DNA of 64,000 bases. Source: Lamellibrachia columna. Taxonomy: Eukaryota > Annelida > Polychaeta > Sabellida > Siboglinidae. A model generated the notes under the pieces. That model searched no databases and was not told the DNA's origin. It worked only from the letters and a program-made list of their open reading frames with translations. Location of the stretch: positions 42,890,000-42,953,999 of the forward strand of contig OY759271.1 of NCBI GenBank assembly GCA_963662155.1, read 5' to 3'. Both the position numbers and the translations under genes were made by a program. Below, in pieces: positions 33,454 through 44,389 of the stretch (positions are counted from its first letter, which is position 1; every line of letters begins with the position of its first letter).

Positions 33454-33988
33454 CTGACCTCGGACCCCCAGAATGAGCCCCATGTGGACACAAAGGTTCG
33501 TATGCATGTGCGTGCATCACACCTCACTGAGACGATCCCTGGGGAGATGAGAGATGCACACAATATCAGCACCAAGTCTCAGTAAAATGTGTCTTACAAA
33601 TGACTGAGTAATAATCCAGTCACTGCAACATGTTGAAAACAAGAGGAACTGTAGTTTCTCAGATAAACATCACATCAGAGTCATCATATTAAGTTCATTT
33701 CAGTGGAATTAGAGATCACAGTTAATAATTTGTAGGTATGTTTCTAGAATATTAATTACATTTAAATCATGAAAATGGGACTAACTGGTATTTCCAAGTA
33801 TACTAGAACTGTCTTAGGGGTTAACATTAACTTTTGATAGATGACAGTAAATTGTCGATACCTAATTTGAAACCAGGTTGCAAACGTCACAGCTTACTAT
33901 AAAATAGCAACAGTGTCGTAATTTTGTAATACGACTAGAGGTATCGAGCTATATCAATATAACATTCCAGTCATATTTCAAACATTAC

Positions 33989-34022
33989 CTTCTCTTTCTC
34001 GGAAGCTAAACAGCTCTTGCAT
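33989..34022 (-). CDS. Triplicated 34-nt exon, copy 2
   Basis: Identical exon and splice sites to copies 1 and 3. The upstream sequence differs by one base (ATGGGGTTC instead of ATGGGGCTC). Inclusion of two copies would shift the frame, because 34 is not a multiple of three. Confidence 0.45.
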
Positions 34023-34557
34023 CTGACCTCGGACCCCCAGAATGAACCCCATGTGGACACAAAGGTTCGTATGTATGTGCGTGCATCACACCTCACTGAG
34101 ACGATCCCTGGGGAGATGAGAGATGCACACAATATCAGCGCCAAGTCTCAGTAAAATGTGTCTTACAAATGATTGAGTAATAATCCAGTCACTGCAACAT
34201 GTTGAAAACAAGAGGAACTGTAGTTTCTCAGATAAACATCACATCAGAGTCATCATATTAAGTTCATTTCAGTGGAATTAGAGATCACAGTTAATAATTT
34301 GTGGGTATGTTTCTAGAATATTAATCACATTTAAATCATGAAAATGGGACTAACTGGTATTTCCAAGTATAGTAGAACTGTCTTAGGGGTCAACATTAAC
34401 TTTTGATAGATGACAGTAAATTGTTGATACCTAATTTGAAACCATGTTGCAAACGTCACAGCTTACTATAAAATAGCAACAGTGTCGTAATTTTGTAATA
34501 CGACTAGAGGTATCAAGCTATATCAATATAACATTCCAGTCATATTTCAAACATTAC

Positions 34558-34591
34558 CTTCTCTTTCTCGGAAGCTAAACAGCTCTTGCAT
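34558..34591 (-). CDS. Triplicated 34-nt exon, copy 3
   Basis: The copy nearest the proposed upstream exon; exon, acceptor and donor are identical to copy 1. Confidence 0.45.
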
Positions 34592-34920
34592 CTGACCTCG
34601 GACCCCCAGAATGAGCCCCATGTGGACACAAAGGTTCGTATGTATGTGCGTGCATCACACCTCACTGAGACGATCCCTGGGGAGATGAGAGATGCACACA
34701 ATATCAGCGCCAACTCTCAGTAAAATGTGTCTTACAAATGACTGAGTAATAATCCAGTCACTGCAACATGTTGAAAACAAGAGGAACTGTAGTTTCTCAA
34801 ATAAACATCACATCAGAGTCATCATATTAAGTTAATTTCAGTGGAATTTTAGATCACAGTTAATAATTTGTGGGTATGTTTCTAGAATATTAATCACATT
34901 TAAATCATGAAAATGGGACT

Positions 34921-35061
34921 TCTGAATTTTCTGAAAGTTTTCAAGACTGCATATATGCAAAGGACTCAATTCACTTGTTTATCATTCCATTAAAAATATA
35001 TATAAACTACCCAAGTCTGCCAATTGTACTCGAGGAGTTTACTCTCATAAATTGTTCTCAC
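34921..35061. other. Intron-like spacer
   Basis: Short unique AT-rich sequence between the tandem array and the exon candidate at 35062. Confidence 0.4.
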
Positions 35062-35129
35062 TCGTAACTGTCGCTTCACGGCCGAGATAAGCAGAGGTCC
35101 CTGGAACAGCGCTCCAGTCAATTTCTCTA
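35062..35129 (-). CDS. Small exon candidate upstream of the triplicated exon
   Basis: Minus strand: acceptor GTTGTAGGCAG|, donor ACGA|GTGAGA, 68 bases open in the frame [20 protein letters not shown] plus LR. Exit in phase 0 matches the 34-nt exon. Entry (two bases) matches the exit phase of the aminomethyltransferase-like exon at 36625. A second frame is also open across the interval, so coding status is unproven. Confidence 0.4.
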
Positions 35130-36624
35130 CTGCCTACAACAATCACATTCCAATAATAAACGAAACAAAATGTGTAATTTGCCAAGTACAGTATCTGCAC
35201 ACTTTTTGATTTCCATGTTACTCCAGTGCTCTTTACTTAAGCCTTTTCATTCCCTGACGGACACTGACTCCTGGGTTTGGATCTTCCAGTTTTTCCATTT
35301 ACATCCTGTTTTTGCTACCTCAGCAGCAAGTGGTTTTTGAACATAAAGAAATGCAACATTAGTAATTCTTATGCTAATAAATGTAACATTGTTGGTTTCC
35401 ACCAAGAGATAATAAACTGATTTTTTTCTTTGACACTTCCCGTTCCTTGTCAGCCCACTCACAGGAATAGTATGCTAGAACAGGGGGGCACCACTTGTTT
35501 TGGGGGCCAACCTCCCACCTCCTGCCACCCCCCCGCCCCTCAATAGACCAAGCCAGGATAGGTGCAATACTGTTTATATTTTCCACTGACTTACCGAGAT
35601 GTCAGATTGTTCAATTGGACAGGGGTAATATAAAAAAATCAGAATCATACCCTCTTGAAATGTTGCTTATATGAACTCAAAGTCTTTGTAGCAGCTAAAC
35701 ATACATTTGTACACCATTTGAAGATCTGAGGTGAGAACGTTTGTCCAAATTTAAACAAAGGGTCTGCGTGGCAATGTTACCATGTGGCAATTGGAAGAAA
35801 GAACTCAGAAGTTCTGCTCAAATCAAACTATGGTGGGGTGCTTACTTTGAATTCCGTACACGTTGCAGCTCCTTCTCTAAGATAACATTTGTTACCTGCC
35901 TGCACATATCTGAAATCATGCCCTTTGTGTGTGCTAGGAATGTGTGAATCCATAGCCAACCCAATGGAGCTTTCTAATAATTAGTAATTAGCTTGTTACT
36001 CCTGCATTGTTTCATTGAGCAGGTATTTCTGAAACCATAAAATGATCAGCCTACTGGTCTTTTCGTGTTGTTTGAATAAAGGCTCAGCCAAAGGTTTGAT
36101 AGAAATAGATGATATTGATTGAACCAATAACAATGACCAGTTGCATAGCATAACATTGTTTAATACAAAACTAGTTAAACCATTCCAATATGCAAATTAT
36201 CAATCATTTAAGGGTTTCGGACAGCAAACACGCAACCAAATATCCATCCCAGTTGAAACAATTGTCACTTTACCATTTGAATGTATATTACACAAATGCT
36301 GCACAAATTCTTAACTATTTCATATTAACAATATTATCATCCCCACAAGTTCCAAACTAAGCAATATGGATTTTAAATTCCAACAAGATGTACTCACTGA
36401 ATTTTTGCGACCATGAAGAACAATTAATCTTACTGAAACATAGGCGTGTCAACACCTAAGATTCTAAATGTCTTAGCAACTCAATTTCTTTTAAAATATG
36501 ATTTGGGGTAATAAATAGTAAAAAAATTTCAGAATGCTTATATATCTGGCATGATATTATTGCAATCATTTACACATAGTCAACTTTGCAATCCATGATG
36601 CTTCATGATGGATGCAGCACTTAC
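35130..36624. other. Intron-like, with a dispersed repeat near 35451-35560
   Basis: 35451-35560 (CCCACTCACAGGAATAGTATG, then CCAACCTCCCACC and CCCCTCAATAGA) recurs in altered form at 37388-37545. Otherwise no recognisable gene. Confidence 0.4.
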
Positions 36625-36786
36625 CCATGGTCCAAGCCAGGCTTGCTTCCACCAGAGTAATCCTCTCGTCAAAGTAGTTGCCATAGAGACACATGCCTGC
36701 CTCCAATCGCAGACTGTCCCGTGCACTGAGTCCTGCCAGCTCCACACTGCAACCTGGTGAGGTAAGCAGGCATTCAACCACCTCAA
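36625..36786 (-). CDS. AMT: Aminomethyltransferase (glycine cleavage T protein)-like exon
   Basis: Minus strand, acceptor GAACAG| and consensus donor CATGG|GTAAGT. The 53 codons contain [20 protein letters not shown], then YGNYFDE and [10 protein letters not shown]. The block [16 protein letters not shown] is the signature of mitochondrial aminomethyltransferase, which transfers the methylene group to tetrahydrofolate in glycine cleavage. The usual T-T-P-V-E is I-T-L-V-E here and N-D-I-D-E is N-Y-F-D-E. The next family block (K-R-R-R) is not found after the donor. I found no other exons of the enzyme, so this may be an orphan or degenerate exon. Confidence 0.75.
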
Positions 36787-36798
36787 CTGTTCAGTCCA

Positions 36799-38570
36799 CT
36801 GGTATCAAGATGTGACAGAATGAAGACAGGTTAACTTTCTGTTGGATTTTATGATATCCTGCATGTTTATCAACTGTAATGGCTTCATAAATATAACTAG
36901 GCACCAATCTCAAGCAGTTTGGTATAGATTACATCCGATTACCACACCAATTGTGAACAAGCCTATGATTAACATAGACAATTTCAACATTTATTGAATT
37001 AAAAAATGGCCACCTCTGAAAAAAGCAATCAGTACAAAACTACTGAACTATACAGAATTTATCATAATATCTCAAATATTTAGATTTTACAATCAGACAA
37101 TCTTACTTTATATCCTTAGCCAGAATGTTGTCTGTTGATACAAGTACAAAACATGTATGTTATATTATAATAAAATATAATTTACAACTTCCCCAAAGGG
37201 GGAGAAATGCCCAACTCTACTCAATCTTCCCTCATGTAGCCGCAGTGGGAAACTTAAGAGTTGTGCACCCCACAGTTGCCATGGGACGTTGTCTGAGACA
37301 ACTGTCACGTGACTCAGCATGGGACCACCACAACCTTATACACTTTTGTGTCATCACTGTTACCTAGGGACCTTGCTTATGACCATTGTCACCAGGGACC
37401 CACTCACATGAATAGTGTGTTAGAACAACAGATGGGAGTGTCTGAGGGTCTCCACTTCCCATCTCCCCAAAATTTTGAGAGTCCACCTCCCACCAATCCT
37501 ACCTCGCACCTATTGTTAGGCCAACTCCCACCCCTCAATAGATCTCACAAAGGGGGAGACCAAGACTAGTCACTCAGTCTACCATGTAGTGGTGCAACAG
37601 AAAAATACAGTAAAACTAATTTTACCCAAAGGTGGGCCATTGCCCAATGCCCCCCCAAATACACCACTGATCATATACCCTTATACTGTGTGATTTACAA
37701 AGTATTGTAAAATGTTATCTGACTGCAGGTAAACAACTATAAGGGGGTGTAACCACCCACCAATCCCACCTCTTTTTAAGGCAGATATCCTGTCACCTTG
37801 GTATCCACCATGTCATTATCTCCTGTCGTCATGGTGTAAAGAGCATACCGTGTATATATGAAAAGCAGAGTAATATATGAATACTAACAGGAGTGCACAC
37901 CGTTTATCTATTTTATGTAGACATGTCAATATGGTATGTATCGCTGATTCATGCTGAGTCTCAATGCTCTATTGAACACTCGCCGATAGACAAGCAGAGG
38001 TGTTTGTCGAAACGGGGAAAGGTGATTAATATCGCACTGACCAACGGTGCAGTCAAGAGGAAGATTTGCATAGTGTCTACACGATGTCATACCTATAGAT
38101 GAGAGTTGAGTTACGGGTTCCACGAATTCCCAACTTAGCTTCTCCGACAATGGAGGTGCACAATATTTATTTTAATTAGACATTTCAATGCAGAACGGTC
38201 CACGTGAAGAGCGTGATTGGCATACATGATAGGAAGCATGTCCATGTTTCCTACTCCACTATAAGTAGAGGCCAGCGGAGAGAGAGAGCTGAGAGAGCCT
38301 ACTACCGAGGTCTCATCTTCCGATACCAAGGGAGGTGATCTTCAACCCTCGAGAGAACTTGTTTATGTATGTCAGTAGCGCTATAACAGATTGATGTTGT
38401 GTATAACAATAAAAGCCTACGCTGTAGGTCGAACCTGTAGAATACACGAACGTGTATTAGTTGTCTCTATTCGAAATCAAGTCAGGGCTAAATGCTGAAT
38501 GAAGTAGGTGGAAGGTCCTGACGTGAGACGGTTATGAGAGACCGGTAACGGTGAAGTTACAATGGGATGA
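36799..38570. other. Intergenic or intron, includes repeat-derived sequence
   Basis: 37388-37680 contains a purine/C-rich repeat with GGGGGAGACCAAGACTAGTC and a tail CAAATACACCACTG, like the flank of the 56-bp satellite at 20640. No gene recognised elsewhere. Confidence 0.45.
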
Positions 38571-38571
38571 A

Positions 38572-38817
38572 ACATCCAACATCCATTTGAATGGGGTAGA
38601 CCTGACAAATACACCAATTACCATGCGTGTTTACAGAAATTAATATTTGTAATACCTCCATAATTTTACGATTTTGTTATTGAGCTTTATTCGCATATTA
38701 CATAGATAGACAATGCTTGTTCAAAGCTATGCATATATGATAATGGATAATTTAATAATATAACAAACACCGGGTTTCGAAAGCACCCTCTGCCATTTCG
38801 AAACTTGGGCAATTTTG
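38572..38817 (-). repeat. Left arm of an inverted duplication of transposon 5' sequence
   Basis: Reverse complement of 39966-40155, sharing GGATGAAACATCCAACAT, GGTAGACCTGAC, ACAGAAATTAATATTTNTAA, CATAATTTTACGATTTTGTTA and CCATTTCGAAACTTGGGCAA. The right arm runs into the transposase frame, so this arm is a copied, inverted 5' end. Confidence 0.88.
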
Positions 38818-38880
38818 TCCACCCCGCTTTGCCTGTCTTTCTGAAGAGACACTAAAAGCCGTTGGTCCCTTCTACCAAGA

Positions 38881-39248
38881 CCGAGTTCGACTTACCGACT
38901 AACAATGAACAGTGGTCATTCTAGTTGCCACCAGAGTAAGCTGAATGCATTCTGTTTTACCTAGTTTGGCGAGAATTACATCACATCATCCAACCAACAT
39001 TCATGAACATTGCCACCTCCTTCAGGGTGAAAGGTCACTATATAGATATTGCTGTCTTTGATAGTACATTTAGGGACGTTAGAAGCTGTAAGCTGATGAA
39101 TCTGTTGCTGCCACTTTGAAACAACCAGTGTTGACTAATTCTCGTTCAACTTACATTAGTCGGATGGACATGTAGGCAAGCGTCACACGTCATACGTTGG
39201 ATTTGCTCTTTGACCACTGGTCGGTGTTAGTTGGTAAGTCGAACTCGG
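38881..39248. mobile_element. MITE-like element nested between the inverted arms
   Basis: Starts CCGAGTTCGACTTACCGACT and ends with the inverted complement (AGTTGGTAAGTCGAACTCGG). The pairing extends to about 38 bases with a few mismatches, through CAGTGGTCA. Length 368 bp, non-coding. No target duplication identified. Confidence 0.75.
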
Positions 39249-39957
39249 CCCAGCCAGGCTCCAGTCACCAGGGCCAGGCTGGTGTCTATGTATGATTCTC
39301 TATGACTATGTCAGGGGAAGTAACAAGATTCCACACAGAAAAATGGAAAAACCTATAGTGGACTCACTGACTCTACAGATGCACAACTCTGCAAATAAAC
39401 CACTCCTGTGTTACCAAAAGACATGGCTAACTGTCATAAGTAAACGGGAAATACATGTAGGTAATGAAACGTGGGCGATATAAAGGGATTTTTAATACAC
39501 CGCCACAAAAACATAATAGTTTTACTTATTATTGTACTTTTTGTACGGCCGATGGGTAATGGCCGATGTCTTAGTTGTGTCTAACTTCCATAGAACTACA
39601 CATATCAATCTTACCAACGTACGTATTCAAGCCTGTCATTTCATACCTAACAAGTTGCACGCTTTTCTACCAGCCACCTGGCGGAGAAACGGAAAATTAT
39701 CTGGACAACGCTATTCACATAACCGGGGTCAGGAAATTGGGCGAGGACGAACGCTTATTCGCAGAGCCAACGTCTGGAAATGTAATGTGGGTTATAACAT
39801 GTTGCAGAATAATTTTGTTGAAGATAAAGACGTAAATATGTGTTTCTCTTCCCGGTGACTGGACGTGTGAATTGTAGTTGAAGCGAATTCGTTTGTAGAA
39901 CTTAATGTGATTAATCTAATATGATTAATTTAATATGACTTATGATTAAAACAAGTA
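39249..39957. other. Spacer inside the inverted duplication
   Basis: Open frames at 39292-39483 and 39532-39858 have no recognisable domain. Probably transposon or host flank sequence. Confidence 0.4.
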
Positions 39958-41427
39958 AAAATTGCCCAAGTTTCGAAATGGCAGAAGGTGGTTTCGAAAC
40001 CCGGTTTTGCATTATTAAGTTATCCATTATCATATATAACAAAATCGTAAAATTATGGAGGTATTAGAAATATTAATTTCTGTAAACACACATTGTAATT
40101 GGTGTATTCGTCAGGTCTACCCTATTCAAACGTATGTTGGATGTTTCATCCCATGACGACAGGAGATAATGACACGCTGGATTCCAACGTATCTACATCA
40201 AAAACTTCATTTAAGAATATCTTCGTGTCCATAAATTCACTTTTTTCATCCAAGTCTGTTGAAGTGAATGGCGAAGAAATTCAGGTAAATGTATGTATGG
40301 GAGGAGATTACAAATTTCTCCTTATGGTACTTGAAATGGCGGGTGCAACTTCCAACCATGCCTGCATATACTGCAAGATTCACACCGATGACCGTAGGGA
40401 TATGTCAAAGCACATGATTTCTACTGCCAAGAAAATTTGGCAAGAACAATCGAAGAAATGTCGCAAAACGCATTGAACAATTACCATGGTTGCAGGCTTA
40501 AACCTCTTCTTAGAATCATACTTAGTCAAGTTGTTGTTGATCAACTGCATATGATGCTTCGAATCACTGACAGACTTCTAATCAATTTGATCGAGGATGC
40601 AACTGATTATGATGCTAAAGAAAACAATGGGATTATTCCAAAACCAAATGTATCCCATATTGATGAACTAGTTAAGTGCATTTCTCATTGTGGGGTATAA
40701 GTTTCAGAATATGGGAGACCAGGAATTTAGCCGGTAAAGGTACCATGAAATGTCTAGAAGAGCAGCTTGCTGTTGGGGATGCTATACATCCTAATACAAA
40801 AGAGTAGAAGTTGTAGAAGTCTAACAGAGATTCGATGCATTATATGCAGTTGTTAATCATGATTATCGTGATCATAATGGTGTCACTTCTGCAAATATTT
40901 TTGGTCTAGCCAATGATTGGGCGAAACTTTTCATTAGACTTGAAGGGAAGCGGAAAGGATATGAAAAGAAAAAGGTCACCCCCTACATGCCCTGCCTTGT
41001 GTACCATATGCCATTTCTATCTGGCTTGAACCTTGGACTGACAAAATTTAGTGGTCAAGGCATGGAGAAAGCAAATGAGATTGCCAAATCAATTCATCAC
41101 CAGCATTCCAATAAAATAGATGCATGTGCTAACATTTTGAAAGATTCAATGAGGCAGCTGCAACTGAAGCATATGCAAAGAGAAAGCAGGGAATATTCAA
41201 AGAGAAACCTTGTGTATTGGCGTGAAGACATCTTCAAAAAGAGACAAAGAATTGAGCATTATTCCGAGCTTGAACACTCTAGGGAGGAAAATCCAGCTGA
41301 AGGGTTGTCTGTTTCAAATGTGAAGGATCAATTAAAATCCCTTAGTGTCAAAACTTGGCTCAGAAATAAACAAAAACTTAGAGAATTGTTGAAGAAACGC
41401 ATTGAAAAAAGTGAGGGCTCTAATTAG
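39958..41427 (+). pseudogene. Dead DNA-transposon protein (GATSNHAC-type transposase-like)
   Basis: Three shifted frames are collinear with one protein. 40099-40476 has GGDYKFLLMVLEMAGATSNH, then ACIYCKIHTDDRR. 40437-40700 has VVVDQLHMMLRITDRLLINL. 40700-40760 has VSFRIWETRN. 40987-41427 has TPYMPCLVYHMPFLSGLNLG, TKFSGQGMEKANEIAK and a basic helical tail. I recall this order from widespread unnamed transposon-like proteins of invertebrates with a C-x2-C pair and a later 'Q-G-x-E-K' block. The superfamily is not certain. At least two frameshifts plus a stop near 40806 disable it. Confidence 0.65.
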
Positions 41428-41997
41428 TTCTTATGTACACTTGATTGCTGATTTACATGTATATGATTTATGGAAAATAAACTGTACAAGTATGAACAAA
41501 TATTTTCTAGTCTTGAAAATTAAGTGATGATGTGCTTAAAAATATTTCTCTTGAAACCTGCTTTCTTGGTAGATTTACGAGATGTTTAAGATACTTTCTA
41601 GTCTTAATTCCTGTTATTATATAAAGGGGATGGGGTATTAAAAAATATTTCTGGTCTTGAAAATTCAAGAAAATTCGTAAGACTTTAAGGTAAACTACAC
41701 TGGTGTCTATATATCAGTATTGTAGTCGCACTGTCTCCGTTAGACCCGCTAGGTGGAGCAACTATTTTGACTCGCTGAGAATCCTCAGGGTGGTCTGTGG
41801 CAATTGTTTGGCGCAATTTGTCGACATGCTTCTTTATATACGATAAAACAATCTGACATATTTAATTACAAAACAGTTCAACTTGTTTTCTTAATTATTT
41901 CAGGTGAGTGTGAATAATTCAGACGTGTGCGTGCGTGCGTGCCTAAGAGCGTGCGTGTGTGCATTTAATAATGGCGAAATGCACCTCTCAGTAAAGC
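41428..41997. other. 3' flank of transposon, no recognised gene
   Basis: An AATAAA at about 41476 could be the transposon's poly(A) signal. A short GTGCGTGCGTGC run at 41926-41960. Confidence 0.4.
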
Positions 41998-41999
41998 TT

Positions 42000-42357
42000 A
42001 GCCCAACCGTAGTAGTACCAACGCCACCTCAGAAAAACCGACGTAGCACTCTCGCCACTGCAGTCCAGCCATCGTAGCACCTTCACCACCGCAGTCCAAC
42101 CATCGTAGTACCCTGATCGCCCCAGTCCAACCATCGTAGTGCCCTGTCCACCGCAGTCCAACCATCGTAGTATCCAGACCACCACAGGCAACCGTCGTAG
42201 TACCCCGAACACCACATCCGAACCATTGTAGCGCCCTGACCACCGCAGCCCAACCATCTGAGTATCCTAACCACTGGAGCCCAACGATCGTACTAGCCTG
42301 ACCACCCCAGCCCAACTATCGTAGTACCCACACCAACACAGCCCAACCATCGTAGCA
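42000..42357. repeat. 31-bp degenerate minisatellite, about 11 units
   Basis: Units CATCGTAGTACCCTGACCAC plus CGCAGCCCAAC with many substitutions; an older array than the others. Confidence 0.9.
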
Positions 42358-42389
42358 CCTGACGTTTAACAAAATAGCCACTCTTATTA

Positions 42390-42485
42390 TAGCTGGGTAG
42401 GGAAATACATCCTCGCATTACCACTGGTTTGTATCGACATCAATATTAATAAACAATACACATTCAGATGTATATAAGCACAAAC
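42390..42485 (+). repeat. CA-associated dispersed repeat, copy 2
   Basis: See 3640-3768. Again followed by CA-rich sequence (42486 onward). Confidence 0.8.
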
Positions 42486-43023
42486 AACTCCACACACGCA
42501 CAAGCACAAGCACACAGCACTGCATACAAACACACTCCACTGCTCTGCACTGCACTGTACAATAACACACACGCGCGCGCGCACACATCACACACGCACT
42601 CGAACGCACACACGCACACATACACACACGCACTGCACACACGCACACAGCACTGCATACAAACAAACAAACAAACATGCACTGCACTGCACTGCACTGC
42701 ACTGCACTGCACTGCACTGCACTGTACAATAACACACACACGGAGGAAATTAACGAGTGCATGCGGTCATTCTAGTAATACTTGTGTGCTTCGTGAACGT
42801 CGTGAACCTCAAGTGTCCACTTAAATTACGCGTTCTGATTAATTAAGGACAACGCTAGTTTTTATGGACATACGTGTATGCATATTTAAGTATAATTACG
42901 TTATGTTATGCTTGCGTGGCAATGTATACCCGAATGTATTCCTGTGTGCGTGCGTGCGTGCGTGCGTGCGTGCGTATACAATACACACGCAAACGCACAC
43001 GCTCAAGCAAATGCACACGCACA

Positions 43024-43110
<87 letters not shown>
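42486..43110. repeat. Microsatellite cluster: CA, ACTGC, TGCG and CA tracts
   Basis: Interrupted CA/CG tracts (42486-42660), an (ACTGC)n pentamer run at 42677-42724 flanked on both sides by GCACTGTACAATAACACAC, (TGCG)n at 42943-42973 and pure (AC)n at 43022-43108. Confidence 0.95.
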
Positions 43111-43114
<4 letters not shown>

Positions 43115-43884
43115 ACACCACTGAACGGAAACACAGACACACACAACTCTACAAGCATGCGAACACAGTTCCGAAAATCAAGTATGTTAATATTTATTAT
43201 GTCATCAACTCGCTGAACACAATTCGTTAAATTGTGTAATTTTTCTCTCCAGAAAATCAAAACACAACATGCTCCCCATCAAATGGCGGCCAAAACAATT
43301 GCATCGCGTCTTCATGCGCAAGGGATCCTACAGTCAATGGCACACGCATATGTTGACAGTCGGCCACTAGAAATTTTAATCTGGGCACAGCATAAGTGTT
43401 GTGTAGTCTTCAAATATGGCCATATCTCTGTTCAAAAACAATGTTGATAGACTGCTAACAGTTGAAGGCAGGCGTGTAGGGCGCGACATTGCTGATGAGG
43501 TTCTCTCCGTCCGAACCATCGAGTAGCCCTACGTACAGACACGCGGCCAACGACGCCATCGCTACCACTGCCTTAAAAGCGGAAAAATACAAGAACTGTA
43601 CAGGATGGAGGAAATTTATTTCTTACTACGCTGACAGGAGTTGTAGTGTCATTTGAATTCCTAACTGTAGTATGGTGAACAGGTGTGTGTGCTCGTTTTC
43701 TTTAGAAACAAGCATCAACCTTTATCATATTACATGATATTCTACACGATTCCTGCAAACGTTTGCTTACTTTCACCTACCACTGGGAATATTGGAATGT
43801 AGTCGCGTGATGTTGAGTGGGAATCCACAAGGCGGGTCACTGTGTATTTATACAAACGTGTCGTATGAAAATGTGATGTTGCTA
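43111..43884. other. Spacer, nothing recognised
   Basis: No gene, repeat or RNA signature identified. Confidence 0.4.
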
Positions 43885-44190
43885 TAATGTTTCGCAAATT
43901 ACGAACCATGTTTTTAAAGGGATCACATAGCTTATGACAAAATTCACATCGTGTCGCTCGCATACTCACCGTGTCTCACTCACATACACAACGTGTTTCG
44001 CTCGTAGACTCATCGTGTCACGCTCCAAGAATCACAGTGTCTCGCTCGCAGATTCACCGTGTCACGCTCGCCACGTTGCTTTGTTTTCTTCAAATTGCGA
44101 ACTATGAATTTAAAGAGACCATAAAACTTTAAAAAACAACTCAACTTGTCTGGCTCGCAGACTCACCGTGTATTGCTAGCAGCCTCACCT
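43885..44190. repeat. Degenerate tandem repeat with CTCACCGTGTC words
   Basis: Repeated GCTCGCAGACTCACCGTGTC-like words about 28 bases apart. There is also a longer duplication: TTACGAACCATGTTTTTAAAG near 43900 and TTGCGAACTATGAATTTAAAG near 44096. Confidence 0.65.
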
Positions 44191-44334
44191 TGTCTAGCAC
44201 GGGACTTGTTGTTCATGTTTACCACCTTGATCCACTTGTCCACAGTTGGTTCATGCCTCAACGCGTTGTTCAATGCTACACTATATCGGTTGAGACGTCC
44301 TATGGACGAACAGGACATTAGTACATTTAGAAAG

Positions 44335-44335
44335 C

Positions 44336-44372
<37 letters not shown>
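44335..44372. repeat. (ACGC)n microsatellite
   Basis: About nine tandem CACG units followed by CA-rich sequence. Confidence 0.9.
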
Positions 44373-44389
44373 TGCACGCGCACCACACA

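Larger units (their letters stand above)
33215..34920. repeat. Three tandem copies of a 569-bp unit
   Basis: Unit starts (ACTGGTATTTCCAAG) at 33215, 33784 and 34353, exactly 569 bases apart, with only scattered substitutions. Each unit contains a minus-strand 34-nt exon with splice sites. The near-identity implies recent amplification by unequal exchange, or an assembly artefact. Confidence 0.97.

Noticed and set aside
36580..36786. Alternative frame ([17 protein letters not shown]) across the aminomethyltransferase exon
   Set aside because: Shadow of the clearly conserved frame [17 protein letters not shown].
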